Both the position numbers and the translations under genes were made by a program. The notes under the pieces were generated by a model. It worked only from the letters and a program-made list of their open reading frames with translations, did no database searches and was not told where the DNA came from. From Bacteroides cellulosilyticus (GTDB lineage: Bacteria; Bacteroidota; Bacteroidia; Bacteroidales; Bacteroidaceae), in the NCBI RefSeq assembly GCF_020091405.1, contig NZ_CP081903.1, positions 248,001-312,000 on the forward strand: a stretch of DNA of 64,000 nucleotides, written 5' to 3'. This document shows positions 37,329 to 46,969 of the stretch, in pieces. How positions within the stretch are numbered: position 1 is the stretch's first letter; every line of letters begins with the position of its first letter.

Positions 37329-38144
37329 TTATTTTAGTTTAAAGTAATATGTTATCGTTCCTGTCTGGTTATTCAAACCGCTTACAGCATTGAAACGCGC
37401 TTTCTTAGCAGCATCTTCAGCCGCCTTCCGCAAGGCAGAATTTATGGTATTGGTCTTCCGGTCAATACTGGTAGCAATAACATGTCCTGCCGGATTTACA
37501 GTAATAGAAACCACCACAATCCCTTCATCCTGCACATTATATGCCGGACGCGGCAAACCTCCTTGTCCTATAGAACGTCCGCCGAGGTCAAAAGTTCCAT
37601 AACCTCCCGTTCCGCTAGACGCACCTTCCGGCGCATTTCCGGTGGGACTTCCCTGAATACCTGTTCCCTCAGTCGTACCTTTGCTTCCCATTTGTGCTCC
37701 TTTTCCGAAGGCACCTGCCACCCTCTTACGGGCCGCCTCTTCCGCCTCCCTGCGTTCCCGCTCGGCTTTAGCTTCTGCCAACTTCCGGGCTTCTTCCGCT
37801 TTCTCAGCTTCCGTCTTCTCCGGTTTCTTCTTTACTTCTTCCTTTTTAGGTTCTGCTTTGGGCTTGATAACAACGGTTTCTTCATCCTCCTGGGTAAGCA
37901 TCTCCTGTTCTACCGTCTCCTGCACTTTAGGGGCAACGGTCTCAGGCATCACATCCACTTTCACCAGGGAGGGATCAGCACTTCCAAATGCATTGGGCAC
38001 TTCACCCAGCATTACCGGCATACCGTCTTCATCCTGCTGCTCGGGCAAAGCGAAGCCAACCAGTATTAACAGGAGAATGAACGCTACATGTACCAGCAGC
38101 GCACCTACCATTCCTATATATTTGCCTTTCTTCTTCGGATCCAC
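37329..38144 (-). CDS. TonB-family energy transducer
   Basis: 271 residues. One N-terminal membrane anchor (YIGMVGALLVHVAFILLLILVGF), a long charged Lys/Glu-rich spacer (about 90-140) in place of the Pro-rich one of E. coli TonB, a Gly-rich stretch, and a C-terminal TonB-like domain (about 200-271: VVSITVNPAGHVIATSI). With exbD and exbB directly upstream it forms a complete TonB-ExbBD motor that powers outer membrane receptors such as the SusC protein at the left edge; which receptors it serves is not shown. Confidence 0.9.
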   Translation of the reverse strand: MDPKKKGKYIGMVGALLVHVAFILLLILVGFALPEQQDEDGMPVMLGEVPNAFGSADPSLVKVDVMPETVAPKVQETVEQEMLTQEDEETVVIKPKAEPKKEEVKKKPEKTEAEKAEEARKLAEAKAERERREAEEAARKRVAGAFGKGAQMGSKGTTEGTGIQGSPTGNAPEGASSGTGGYGTFDLGGRSIGQGGLPRPAYNVQDEGIVVVSITVNPAGHVIATSIDRKTNTINSALRKAAEDAAKKARFNAVSGLNNQTGTITYYFKLK

Positions 38145-38161
38145 CGTTTGTCTATATTATA

Positions 38162-38575
38162 TCATTTTCCTTCAGGCGGACGTGTAGCCAGCACCATCTT
38201 GAACTTATTCTCATTGGCAATATTCAGCACTTTCACGATTTCCCGGTAAGGCACAGCTTCGTCAGCATAAAGCGCCACATACATTTCCGGTTCTTTTGCA
38301 GCGCACGATTGCAGGAAAGGAGTCAATTCTTCCAAAGAAATCGCCTGCTCCTTATCATTTCCAAACGCCGCGTAAAAATTCAGGTCCTTATCGATAATAA
38401 CCCGCGTCAAGGGCTTAGCCGACGTCTGCTGTTTTCCTTGCGGAAGCAACACCTTGATAGCGTTCGGCGAAACAACCGTAGACGTGATCATAAAAAAGAT
38501 CAGCAACAGGAAGATGACGTCCGTCATGGATGCCATACTGAAATTGGGCGATATTTTAGCTCTACGTTGTAGCAC
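38162..38575 (-). CDS. exbD: ExbD/TolR biopolymer transport protein
   Basis: 137 residues. Single N-terminal membrane helix with the proton-channel Asp in FSMASMTDVIFLLLIFFM near residue 18, then a periplasmic domain. Part of the proton-driven ExbBD motor. The gene lies 17 bp upstream of tonB and 29 bp after exbB in reading direction. Confidence 0.95.
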   Translation of the reverse strand: MLQRRAKISPNFSMASMTDVIFLLLIFFMITSTVVSPNAIKVLLPQGKQQTSAKPLTRVIIDKDLNFYAAFGNDKEQAISLEELTPFLQSCAAKEPEMYVALYADEAVPYREIVKVLNIANENKFKMVLATRPPEGK

Positions 38576-38604
38576 GCTTAGTTCAATTATTAATTATTAA
38601 TTAC

Positions 38605-39324
38605 TTAGGAAGCGGGTTCATTCAAGAGGTCCATGAATGCCATGGTTTTAGCCTCCATCTTATTCACCACGCCGTCTACCAGAGTCACGAGGTAGTTATA
38701 GGCAAACATCGCAATAATACCCACGATCAAACCACCTACCGTAGTGATCATAGCCTCGTAGATACCGCCCGAAAGCAATGTGATATCGATGTTGTTACCT
38801 GCATTGGCCATTTCGTAGAAAGCACGCACCATACCGGTCACTGTACCGAGGAAACCAATCATCGGCGCACCTCCGGAGATGGTTGCCATAATCGTCAATC
38901 CTTTTTCCAGCTTCGCTACCTCAATGTTTCCCACATTCTCAATGGCAGCCTGCACATCATTCACCGGACGTCCCAAACGGCTGATACCTTTCTCTATCAT
39001 ACGGGCAGCCGGAGTATTTACGCTGCGGCAATAAGCTATGGCAGCTTTTATTTCTCCATCCAGGATGTAATCCTTTATCTTATCCATGAACATCGGGTCC
39101 TCTTTGCCGGCTTTCCTGATCACATAGTTGCGTTCGAACAAGATGTAGAAACAAAGGATGGACAGCAATCCAAGAACGATCATAATCCAACCACCCTTGA
39201 CAGCCATGCTCCATAGGTTCATCTCTTCAGGACCAGCTACCGGAGTTAATACCGGATTGGCGCCCGCAATAGAATCGGTCAGCGCCGGAGCCACTTGGGC
39301 TAATAACAACATTACATTCATCAA
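38605..39324 (-). CDS. exbB: MotA/TolQ/ExbB proton channel protein
   Basis: 239 residues. A short hydrophobic N-terminus, a first long helix ([26 protein letters not shown] near 45-70), a cytoplasmic region, and the paired helices [22 protein letters not shown] (near 150) and [16 protein letters not shown] (near 198) typical of ExbB/TolQ. Its start codon overlaps the pdxJ stop by 4 bp (ATGA), so it is translationally coupled to pdxJ. Confidence 0.95.
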   Translation of the reverse strand: MMNVMLLLAQVAPALTDSIAGANPVLTPVAGPEEMNLWSMAVKGGWIMIVLGLLSILCFYILFERNYVIRKAGKEDPMFMDKIKDYILDGEIKAAIAYCRSVNTPAARMIEKGISRLGRPVNDVQAAIENVGNIEVAKLEKGLTIMATISGGAPMIGFLGTVTGMVRAFYEMANAGNNIDITLLSGGIYEAMITTVGGLIVGIIAMFAYNYLVTLVDGVVNKMEAKTMAFMDLLNEPAS

Positions 39325-40034
39325 CGAAGACAGTTTTTATATTCCTGAATGGTACGTTCCAATCCCAGATACAGAGCATCGCTTATCAACGAGTGTCCGA
39401 TAGAGACTTCATCCATCCATGGAATGTTTTGATATAAATAATTCAGATTCACCAAACTCAGGTCATGTCCGGCATTCAGGCCCAGGCCCAGACTACGTGC
39501 CACTTTGGCTGCCTCTACAAAAGGAGCAACGGCGGCTTCCTTATTCTGCGGATAAGCGGTCGCATAGGGTTCGGTATAGAGTTCCACCCGGTCGGCACCG
39601 GCTTTGGCAGCATACTCTATCATCTCCGCATCCGCCGATACAAATACGGAAGTACGGATGCCTGCATCATTAAATGTATCGAGCACTTCGGTCAGAAATT
39701 CCAGATTCTGCTTGGTATCCCAGCCTGCATTAGAAGTCAGCTGAGTCGGACTATCCGGAACCAGAGTAACCTGATGCGGCTTCACTTTCAATACCAGATC
39801 AATAAATTCGGGGGCAGGATATCCTTCGATATTAAATTCAGTACGAAGCAACGGGCGAAGATCATACACATCCCTCTGGCGTATATGACGTTCATCAGGG
39901 CGTGGATGTACGGTAATTCCTTCCGCACCAAAGCTTTCACAATCCAGTGCTACTTTCACCACATTAGGGACATCCCCTCCACGCGCATTACGCAACGTCG
40001 CAATCTTGTTTATGTTTACACTTAATCTAGTCAT
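39321..40034 (-). CDS. pdxJ: Pyridoxine 5'-phosphate synthase
   Basis: 237 residues from the ATG at 40034 ([20 protein letters not shown]). A longer open frame reaches 40109, but a -7 box TACATTTG on the minus strand (40063-40056) puts the transcript start near 40048, which excludes it. Condenses 1-deoxyxylulose 5-phosphate with 3-amino-2-oxopropyl phosphate to pyridoxine 5'-phosphate. Marks: [17 protein letters not shown] near 33-49, [16 protein letters not shown] near 98-113, and the catalytic Glu/His in [11 protein letters not shown] near 187. First gene of the run to recG, divergent from nadK. Confidence 0.95.
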   Translation of the reverse strand: MTRLSVNINKIATLRNARGGDVPNVVKVALDCESFGAEGITVHPRPDERHIRQRDVYDLRPLLRTEFNIEGYPAPEFIDLVLKVKPHQVTLVPDSPTQLTSNAGWDTKQNLEFLTEVLDTFNDAGIRTSVFVSADAEMIEYAAKAGADRVELYTEPYATAYPQNKEAAVAPFVEAAKVARSLGLGLNAGHDLSLVNLNYLYQNIPWMDEVSIGHSLISDALYLGLERTIQEYKNCLR

Positions 40035-40138
40035 AATTCGGATCATAGTTTGCCGCAAATGTACAAATAATAGCGATACATTGGCAGCGTTCTGAGAAAA
40101 AAACACCATATTTGCATTTCATTAAGAAAGTACAGACG

Positions 40139-41008
40139 ATGAAATTTGCCATATTTGGAAATACTTACCAAGCAAAAAAATCAACACATGCGGAAACTTT
40201 ATTCCGCTTGTTGGAGCGGCGTAATGCCCAGCTTTGCATTTGCAGGGAGTTCTATAACTTCCTGACTTCCGACCTGCACATGACTATCGCTTCCGCCGAG
40301 CTCTTTGACGGAGACGATTTTACAGCAGATATGGTCATCAGTATCGGGGGCGACGGTACGTTCCTGAAAGCAGCCAGCCGGGTAGGCAAAAAGAATATTC
40401 CCATTCTGGGTATCAATACCGGCCGCCTCGGTTTCCTGGCAGACATTTCTCCGGAAGAGATGGAAGAGACTTTCGATGAGATTTATAATAACCACTACAA
40501 GGTGGAAGAACGTAGCGTGTTGCAATTACATTGTGATGATAAAAAATTGATGGAATCGCCTTATGCACTCAATGAAATTGCAGTATTGAAACGCGATAGT
40601 TCTTCAATGATCAGCATTCATACTGCTATCAATGGTGCCCATCTCACCACTTATCAGGCGGACGGGTTGGTGGTATCCACCCCTACCGGTTCCACGGCTT
40701 ATTCGCTGAGTGTCGGTGGTCCGGTTATCGTGCCTCATAGCAAAACGATTGCTATCACTCCGGTAGCTCCGCATAGTTTGAATGTCCGTCCCATCGTTAT
40801 TTGCGATGATTGGGAAATCACTCTTGACGTAGAAAGCCGCAGCCACAGTTTTCTGGTTGCCATCGACGGTCGTAGTGAATCCTGCAAAGAAACAACCCGT
40901 CTGCGAATCTCACGGGCTGATTACAGCATTAAGGTAATCAAACGCTTCAATCATGTGTTCTTTGATACGCTTCGCAATAAGCTGATGTGGGGAGCGGATG
41001 TAAGATAA
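40139..41008 (+). CDS. nadK: NAD kinase
   Basis: 289 residues from the ATG at 40139 ([11 protein letters not shown]); an upstream in-frame ATG at 40112 overlaps a TATTTGC promoter-like stretch and is unlikely. Phosphorylates NAD to NADP. Marks: [13 protein letters not shown] near 65-77 (GGDG motif), [13 protein letters not shown] near 94-106, the NE motif in ALNEIAV near 144, and [15 protein letters not shown] near 177-191. Only cytoplasmic enzyme on the plus strand here; its transcript meets the minus-strand smalltalk gene at a shared hairpin. Confidence 0.96.
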   Translation: MKFAIFGNTYQAKKSTHAETLFRLLERRNAQLCICREFYNFLTSDLHMTIASAELFDGDDFTADMVISIGGDGTFLKAASRVGKKNIPILGINTGRLGFLADISPEEMEETFDEIYNNHYKVEERSVLQLHCDDKKLMESPYALNEIAVLKRDSSSMISIHTAINGAHLTTYQADGLVVSTPTGSTAYSLSVGGPVIVPHSKTIAITPVAPHSLNVRPIVICDDWEITLDVESRSHSFLVAIDGRSESCKETTRLRISRADYSIKVIKRFNHVFFDTLRNKLMWGADVR

Positions 41009-41013
41009 AAAAG

Positions 41014-41050
41014 AGCCGTTACCCGAACTTCAACTTCTCGGATAACGGCT
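41014..41050. terminator. Terminator between convergent nadK and smalltalk genes
   Basis: AGCCGTTACCCGA (41014-41026) pairs with TCGGATAACGGCT (41038-41050), one mismatch. On the minus strand it is followed by six T, so it is a good terminator for the smalltalk/HU transcript; on the plus strand the tail is weaker. Confidence 0.75.
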
Positions 41051-41072
41051 TCTCTTCGTCTATCAACTATAC

Positions 41073-41168
41073 TTAAAATGTCATAGCCTGCCCTCCAATC
41101 ACACCTGCGATGGCAGTAGCAACAGCAATAATCACTTTTAAAATCACCTTCCAATTCGTTTTCTTCAT
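41073..41168 (-). CDS. Smalltalk micro-protein (31 residues)
   Basis: ATG at 41168, TAA at 41073-41075; starts MKKTNWKVILKVIIAVATAI, then AGVIGGQAM. It has two or three Lys at the N-terminus and one hydrophobic helix, so a small inner-membrane peptide is likely. The family, called smalltalk in Bacteroides annotation, is typically found next to an HU-like gene, as here (48 bp downstream of it). Function unknown. It is too short for standard gene calling. Confidence 0.85.
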   Translation of the reverse strand: MKKTNWKVILKVIIAVATAIAGVIGGQAMTF

Positions 41169-41215
41169 AGCGATTCTTTTGATTTTCACTCTCAACTTTT
41201 ACTTTTCAGTTCTCC

Positions 41216-41725
41216 TTATCCGAGTGGATTCTCATCCAGTCCTCCATCGCCCGAGTTATCTCCCGAACCACCGTCCGAGCCACCTCCCGCAGGAACGTTT
41301 GATAGACCTTTCAGATAATCGTCCAAACTGACCAGATCCAACTTTTCACCGGCACGCGTAGCAGTCTTGGTTATCTTCAACTCTTTATTGGCTTGAAAGA
41401 ATATGCGAACGCTGTCCACACTCTTGGCAGTCACATCTTCTGCCTTTTCCTCTCCTTTCGACTTAGCAGCCAGCAGAAATACACCCAACCCGGCAATATT
41501 CACTGTCTTACCTTCCAGCAACTGCTCTTTCAACTTCTCCACAAAGTTCTGCATGGTACTCTTGATATCACCAATAGAGAGTGAAGAACGATCCTGCATC
41601 TTCTGAGCAATAAATGCCAAATCTACAGTCTGTCCTAAAGTTATTAACTGCGGAAAATACTTTTTGGGAGAATTCTCAACCCGAGGGTCGGACGGTCTCT
41701 CCACCGTTCTAAAAATTACGCTCAT
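41216..41725 (-). CDS. HU/IHF-like DNA-binding protein with acidic-glycine tail
   Basis: 169 residues from the ATG at 41725 (MSVIFRTVERPSDP); an upstream ATG at 41782 gives an unconvincing 19-residue extension. The body (about 1-125) follows the Bacteroidetes HU-like pattern (FPQLITLGQTVDLAFIAQKM, GDIKSTMQNFVEKLKEQLLEGKTVNIAGLGVFLL, FFQANKELK). A Gly/Ser/Asp-rich tail of about 25 residues (NVPAGGGSDGGSGDNSG) is unlike classical HU and could be a flexible linker. Such genes, with smalltalk, commonly flank capsule loci in Bacteroides. Confidence 0.85.
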   Translation of the reverse strand: MSVIFRTVERPSDPRVENSPKKYFPQLITLGQTVDLAFIAQKMQDRSSLSIGDIKSTMQNFVEKLKEQLLEGKTVNIAGLGVFLLAAKSKGEEKAEDVTAKSVDSVRIFFQANKELKITKTATRAGEKLDLVSLDDYLKGLSNVPAGGGSDGGSGDNSGDGGLDENPLG

Positions 41726-41955
41726 ACTTTTTTCATTTAGAGATTTAAATTCTATTCTTAATTCACTCGTTATGTTGATCAACGATGCAAAGGTGAGGAT
41801 AAAATCTCAGATGAGAAGAAGAAAAAAGCATGTCAGCGACAGTTTTTCTGAGAAAAGTTGTAAGTAACAATAAATCAATCGGTAATCATATAGGCTCTTA
41901 CCTCCAATATATAGCGTTTCACTCAAAATCCTACAATCCATTATTACCCAAACAA

Positions 41956-41987
41956 CCGGAACCACTCTTTTTATAGAGTGATCCCGG
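41956..41987 (-). terminator. Hairpin downstream of the capsule operon
   Basis: CCGGAACCACTCT (41956-41968) pairs with AGAGTGATCCCGG (41975-41987) over a six-base AT loop. It lies 58 bp past the last capsule gene and probably ends that long transcript. The rest of 41783-42044 shows no gene. Confidence 0.6.
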
Positions 41988-42044
41988 CTGCTATCTAAAA
42001 CAAAACAGTTATAAGTCAATTGTTTATCACTTTTTCAAGAATAA

Positions 42045-42992
42045 CTAGTGCTGATGCAAATGGAAAAACGCTTTCATAAACAACACATAAATACCACTCA
42101 ATAATACAATTATCCCCAACAAATACCAATAACCATATCCCACGAAACAGAAATAGCCCAATATGACCAAAGCCTGTGCCGCCATATAAATTAAGGATAC
42201 CCCAACATGAGGTATCTTCAACTCGTTTGCCATCAATTGATACATGTGTTTCCGGTGGGGCAAACCAATGTTCTCATGAAGCATCAAACGATGAATAATA
42301 GTCAGGACACTATCAACACCATAAACAACCAATAGGATTATCCAGCTAAAATCTCCGGTCGTTAGAATCAACTTACCTATCAGAAAAAGAAGAATAAAAG
42401 CAATACTAACCGAACCAACATCACCCGCAAAACATTTGGCTTTCTTACGGAAATTGAAAAAACAAAAGACCAAGACGGAACAAAGAACTGTATTGATCAA
42501 AGCCAGCTCTACGAACGTAGTGATCTCAGAATTGATATATGCCAATGCAGCAAGGATAACCAATGAATAACCACCTGTGATGCCGTTGATGCCATCCATA
42601 AAATTATAGGCATTAATGATACCTGTACAGATAATCAAAGCTATGACAATCCACCACCAGGAAAGAGAATACAAACCCCATTGATAAAACATCAAGGCCA
42701 TGGCAGAAAAGTGAAACACCAACCTCAGACCTTGAGAAGTAGAACGGATATCATCTACAAAACTGATGAAAGTAATTAGGGTTAATGCTAACATAAACCA
42801 TGGATACTCCCAATGGTTACTCAGGAAATAGGCCAAAGCTCCGAAATAGAAAATAATGCCACCTCCACGCAAAGTTACTTTTGTATGTGAACTACGTTCA
42901 TTGGGTTTATCAATGATATTGCACTTATCAGCCACTCTAAAATAAAAAAGTTCTGCTACAAAGAGCAGAACTAATATAATGATATAATACAC
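42045..42992 (-). CDS. WecA/MraY-type undecaprenyl-phosphate sugar-1-phosphate transferase
   Basis: 315 residues, about ten membrane helices. Starts polysaccharide synthesis by loading a sugar-1-phosphate onto undecaprenyl phosphate at the inner membrane. Marks of the family: FISFVDDIRS near 75-84 (Asp pair), NAYNFMDGINGI near 127-138, FAGDVGSVSIAF near 190, and the HRKHMYQ loop near 245 that recognises the nucleotide sugar. WbpL-like enzymes of this branch use UDP-QuiNAc or UDP-FucNAc; the SDR gene just upstream fits this but the sugar is inferred. Last gene of the capsule operon. Confidence 0.9.
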   Translation of the reverse strand: MYYIIILVLLFVAELFYFRVADKCNIIDKPNERSSHTKVTLRGGGIIFYFGALAYFLSNHWEYPWFMLALTLITFISFVDDIRSTSQGLRLVFHFSAMALMFYQWGLYSLSWWWIVIALIICTGIINAYNFMDGINGITGGYSLVILAALAYINSEITTFVELALINTVLCSVLVFCFFNFRKKAKCFAGDVGSVSIAFILLFLIGKLILTTGDFSWIILLVVYGVDSVLTIIHRLMLHENIGLPHRKHMYQLMANELKIPHVGVSLIYMAAQALVILGYFCFVGYGYWYLLGIIVLLSGIYVLFMKAFFHLHQH

Positions 42993-43027
42993 GATTTACA
43001 AGTTATAAGTAGGTTAGAAACTTCGTA

Positions 43028-44020
43028 TTACTCTGTGCTCTCCGCGGTGAAACTACGGATCGTTTTCATTATTCCATCCGCCGCACGGACAGGCATCCTG
43101 TCAATACCAAGGGCGGATTTTATTTTCTCATTACTCACCACGTAATTCTCAGTCAGCTTTCTCAGCCGCTCTGTATTCAAAGGCAGATGAAGCAGCGTAC
43201 CCAGTCCTGCGCAGCCTTCCATCATTTTCCTGTTCATTTTCCAGATGTGAGGCACCTTACCCATAGCTTCACACATAAGAGCTATCAGTTCATTCGTAGA
43301 CAAGGCTTCATCATCACCCATGTGATAAATACCGCTCGCTACGTCTTTTGTCAACAAACCTTCCACCACATAGCAAAGATTATCTATAGAAGTAAAAGAA
43401 CGCTTGTTCTCAAAATCGCCTAAAGGCCAAGGAATACCTTTCTTTACCACATTATAAAGCAAGTTCAGATTACCCTTATTACCAGGACCATGAATCATAC
43501 AAGGACGAAGTATATAGACCTGCTTATCACGCTGCATAGTAACTTTCAATTCCCCATGCTCACTTCTCAACTTACTAAGAATATATTCTTCAGCTGCAAT
43601 CTTACTTTCTCCATAAGGACCAACCGGAGTAGGTATCACATCTTCTGTCAGCATATCCCCCACTACACTGTCTGCGGCAGCTTTTACAGAACTGAAAAAG
43701 ATAAATTTCTTCACAGAAGATTCTAAAAAGAAATCGAATATCTTCTGCGTCAGCCCTGTATTGATATCAAAATATACCTGAGAAGCAGACTGATTCTTTG
43801 TATCATGCGCCTTGCCTGCCAGATGGATGATGGCATCAAAACGAGGTAAACGTTGCATGGGGAAAGAAGTTGTTTCAATATCTTTCCACGAGAAAGTCCT
43901 CACAACTCCCTTCTTTTCGGGAGAAATGATATCAAGACCATAGAGAGTATGATGTTCAAATAAGGCCGCTATAAGATTAGAACCCACAAAACCGTGAATC
44001 CCTGTTATAAGTATCTTCAT
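43028..44020 (-). CDS. NAD-dependent sugar epimerase/dehydratase/reductase (extended SDR)
   Basis: 330 residues. Rossmann start ITGIHGFVGSNL, catalytic triad Ser in FSSVKAA near 116 and YGESK (Tyr-x-x-x-Lys) near 135-139. Acts on a nucleotide sugar. The pairing with a WecA-like transferase suggests a WbpV-like 4-keto-reductase making UDP-QuiNAc or similar, but other sugars are possible. The last dozen codons (RSFTAESTE) are encoded by a diverged copy of the dispersed hairpin repeat also seen at 8498 and 9897, so the native C-terminus may have been replaced. Confidence 0.85.
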   Translation of the reverse strand: MKILITGIHGFVGSNLIAALFEHHTLYGLDIISPEKKGVVRTFSWKDIETTSFPMQRLPRFDAIIHLAGKAHDTKNQSASQVYFDINTGLTQKIFDFFLESSVKKFIFFSSVKAAADSVVGDMLTEDVIPTPVGPYGESKIAAEEYILSKLRSEHGELKVTMQRDKQVYILRPCMIHGPGNKGNLNLLYNVVKKGIPWPLGDFENKRSFTSIDNLCYVVEGLLTKDVASGIYHMGDDEALSTNELIALMCEAMGKVPHIWKMNRKMMEGCAGLGTLLHLPLNTERLRKLTENYVVSNEKIKSALGIDRMPVRAADGIMKTIRSFTAESTE

Positions 44021-44035
44021 GGAAGATTTAAAGAT

Positions 44036-45118
44036 TTATTTTGCTATCTGTGATTTGAGATATAGCTTCTTCACGAAACGCATATCATGCGCCACCATTA
44101 TTCTCACCAATTCAGGGAAACTGGTCTTCGTCGGATTCCAACCAAGCAGCGTCTTTGCTTTAGTAGGATCACCAAGTAGTTGCTCAACCTCGCAAGGACG
44201 GAAATATTTAGAATCAACCTCAACAAGCACCTTACCCGTTTTCAGATCAACACCTTTTTCATTAACGCCCTCACCTTCCCAGCGCAGTTCAATACCAACC
44301 TCATGGAATGCCAAAGTGGCAAACTCGCGAACAGTATGCATCTCACCAGTAGCTATCACAAAATCTTCCGGTGTATCATGTTGTAGAATCAACCACATAC
44401 ACTCCACATAATCCTTTGCATATCCCCAGTCTCGACGGGCGTCCAAATTTCCCAAATACAACTTATCTTGAAAACCTTGTGCAATACGAGCAGCAGCAAG
44501 AGTGATCTTACGAGTTACAAAAGTCTCACCTCTCCGCTCACTTTCATGGTTGAACAGGATACCGTTCACGGCAAACATATCATAACTTTCACGGTAGTTC
44601 TTAGTTATCCAAAAACCATATTGTTTGGCTACCCCGTATGGACTACGGGGATAAAAAGGAGTGGTCTCTTTCTGAGGAACCTCCTGTACCTTACCATAAA
44701 GCTCCGAAGTAGAAGCCTGATAAATCTTAGTCTTCTTCTCCAAACCCAAAATACGGACAGCTTCCAACATGCGAAGTGTACCTACCGCATCAGCTTCAGC
44801 CGTATATTCAGGAACATCAAAAGATACCTTTACATGACTTTGTGCCGCAAGATTATAGATTTCATCAGGTTGTACTTGCTGAATAATACGAATCAATGAA
44901 CTGCTATCTGTCATATCGCCATAATGAAGATTGACTAAACGCTGTTGCTTCATATCACGCACCCATTCATCTAAATAAAGATGTTCAATACGTCCAGTAT
45001 TAAATGAAGACGAACGACGAAGAATACCGTGAACTTCATACCCTTTTTCTATTAAAAACTCGGCAAGGAAAGAACCATCCTGACCGGTAATTCCAGTTAG
45101 TAATGCTACTTTTTTCAT
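44036..45118 (-). CDS. gmd: GDP-mannose 4,6-dehydratase
   Basis: 360 residues, standard length. Converts GDP-mannose to GDP-4-keto-6-deoxymannose. Starts [34 protein letters not shown] near 36-48, the [13 protein letters not shown] and YGVAKQYG (Tyr-x-x-x-Lys) triad, and [15 protein letters not shown] near 190 are the Gmd signatures. No fcl or rmd gene is in the window, so the finished sugar (GDP-fucose, GDP-rhamnose or other) depends on an enzyme elsewhere or on the neighbouring SDR. Confidence 0.97.
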   Translation of the reverse strand: MKKVALLTGITGQDGSFLAEFLIEKGYEVHGILRRSSSFNTGRIEHLYLDEWVRDMKQQRLVNLHYGDMTDSSSLIRIIQQVQPDEIYNLAAQSHVKVSFDVPEYTAEADAVGTLRMLEAVRILGLEKKTKIYQASTSELYGKVQEVPQKETTPFYPRSPYGVAKQYGFWITKNYRESYDMFAVNGILFNHESERRGETFVTRKITLAAARIAQGFQDKLYLGNLDARRDWGYAKDYVECMWLILQHDTPEDFVIATGEMHTVREFATLAFHEVGIELRWEGEGVNEKGVDLKTGKVLVEVDSKYFRPCEVEQLLGDPTKAKTLLGWNPTKTSFPELVRIMVAHDMRFVKKLYLKSQIAK

Positions 45119-45882
45119 TATTCTTTCGTTAAAAACAACTCAAACACTTTTATAAAATATTTAAAAAACAGTAACGGCATGCATGTCCAAATCTCATTCT
45201 CACTACATGCACGAACTATTTCCTTATTTAGTAAAATATTACTTTTAATAGAGGCAGTGCTTGCACCACCTGTTCTCATTTTCATAAAATCCAGAGAAAG
45301 ATATTTTGACTTCAATTGATGTGTATACAAAAAACGAATCAGCAATTCATAATCCGCTGCTATATGATAATCAGTTTTATAATATCCGAATTCTTCGAAA
45401 TATTTCCGATAAGTGAAGAAAGTAGGATGAGCAGGCATAAAACCATACCGAAAACGACTAGGAGAAAAAATTCGGGACGAATAATAACGTACAGTCTTAT
45501 CCAAATTATCCGGATTCACAAAGCGCACATCTCCATAAACGGCTTTAGTTTCCTCATTTTGAAAAGCCTCTACAACCCTTGAAATGATATCTCTCCGATG
45601 ATAAAAATCATCGGAATTAATAATACCGACAATACCACCGGTTGACATACGAATGCCTTTATTCATGGCATCATAAAGACCATTATCCCTTTCACTTATC
45701 CATTTCAACCGTCCTTGAAACTGCGGCTCATATTTACGAATAATATCAACCGTATTGTCTTGGGACAGACCATCAACAATAATATACTCAATATCCGAAT
45801 AGGTCTGATTAAGTACTGACTGAATAGTATCACGAAGAGTTTTATCACTATTAAATGTAACAGTAACAAGAGAAACCTTCAT
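45118..45882 (-). CDS. Family 2 glycosyltransferase
   Basis: 254 residues. GT-A fold: [25 protein letters not shown] at the start, [12 protein letters not shown] near 33-44, and the metal-binding [11 protein letters not shown] near 88-98. A short C-terminus with one hydrophobic segment. Its last base overlaps the gmd start (1 bp). Acceptor and donor unknown; it extends the lipid-linked capsule unit in the cytoplasm. Confidence 0.9.
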   Translation of the reverse strand: MKVSLVTVTFNSDKTLRDTIQSVLNQTYSDIEYIIVDGLSQDNTVDIIRKYEPQFQGRLKWISERDNGLYDAMNKGIRMSTGGIVGIINSDDFYHRRDIISRVVEAFQNEETKAVYGDVRFVNPDNLDKTVRYYSSRIFSPSRFRYGFMPAHPTFFTYRKYFEEFGYYKTDYHIAADYELLIRFLYTHQLKSKYLSLDFMKMRTGGASTASIKSNILLNKEIVRACSENEIWTCMPLLFFKYFIKVFELFLTKE

Positions 45883-45917
45883 AATAAAACAACTATATAT
45901 TTAAGCATTAATATAAA

Positions 45918-46892
45918 TCAACTCTTTGACAACCGTTTTATCACTGCACATACCTCATGAACATCTTTAAAAGGCATATTCATAAATGCAGTGATAGCAC
46001 CTCTATAAATAGCTTTCTTGTCTCTCTTTCTAAAAACAAAAGTTCCAATATAATTGAATACCAACCCTAAAAAATACAGGTAATAAAAAACATATAAATT
46101 AAAATAAGGAAATCTTATGGCACATTCATATAAGCAAATTACAGGATAAGCTAATCCAAAGCCATACAACATCTTATAGAAATATTCCTTATTAAGTCTA
46201 TTAGATGGCATAATATGTTTATATAACAAAGAGTCATTCGCTTCTAATTTATATCCTAATAATAAAATGGCTTTTGTAAGCTCCGAATCTTCACCAGCTA
46301 ATAACCCTTTCCCCTTTCTCCCCGTCAAAAACGAATGGAATTTCTTCTGATATAACTCATCAATTATCGAATGTTTTATACAAAGTCCCGCACCGTACAA
46401 AGAATTTCGTACAAGTTTTCCTGATTGTGACAATTGAGAACCCAAAGCATAAGAAGGTGCTGCCTTCTTAAACCATTCAGGCTCTTCCACTCCTAAAAAC
46501 TCTGGAATTCCTCTACCACCACAAGCCCCAATCCACTCATTTTGTGATAAAATATCATATGCATTCTGAACATAATCAGGAAATAATAAATTATCGTCAT
46601 CGCAAAACAATAAATACTCATACAGAGCATTCTTTATACCAGCATTACGAGCATATGTCAATCCCTGATTCATCTCATCGATTACTGAACAACTCCACAA
46701 AGGAAATAAAGTTTTCAATAACTGAGTAACTATTTTTTTTGTTTCATCAGTAGAAGCATTATTCACCACTATGAGCTCAACATTAATTCTTGTCCGAAAC
46801 TTTTGCTTTGCCAAATAAGCCAACGTATGTTCTATTCTCCCTATACTATTATAACAACAAACAATTATCGATACTCCAAGTTGATATTTCAT
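45918..46892 (-). CDS. Family 2 glycosyltransferase with C-terminal membrane segments
   Basis: 324 residues. Starts GVSIIVCCYNSIGRIEHTLAYL; LIVVNNASTDET near 39-50 and LLFCDDDNLLFPDY near 92-105 (DxD-like). Residues about 245-300 are hydrophobic and may form one or two membrane helices. Markedly AT-rich and rich in Lys/Ile/Asn codons compared with the housekeeping genes, as is usual for laterally acquired capsule genes. Confidence 0.88.
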   Translation of the reverse strand: MKYQLGVSIIVCCYNSIGRIEHTLAYLAKQKFRTRINVELIVVNNASTDETKKIVTQLLKTLFPLWSCSVIDEMNQGLTYARNAGIKNALYEYLLFCDDDNLLFPDYVQNAYDILSQNEWIGACGGRGIPEFLGVEEPEWFKKAAPSYALGSQLSQSGKLVRNSLYGAGLCIKHSIIDELYQKKFHSFLTGRKGKGLLAGEDSELTKAILLLGYKLEANDSLLYKHIMPSNRLNKEYFYKMLYGFGLAYPVICLYECAIRFPYFNLYVFYYLYFLGLVFNYIGTFVFRKRDKKAIYRGAITAFMNMPFKDVHEVCAVIKRLSKS

Positions 46893-46969
46893 ACTACTAT
46901 CTTTTTAATTGTACAAAAACTAATTATCAATTTATCATGGTACAAAACAATAATTTTTGAATCAGCAAA

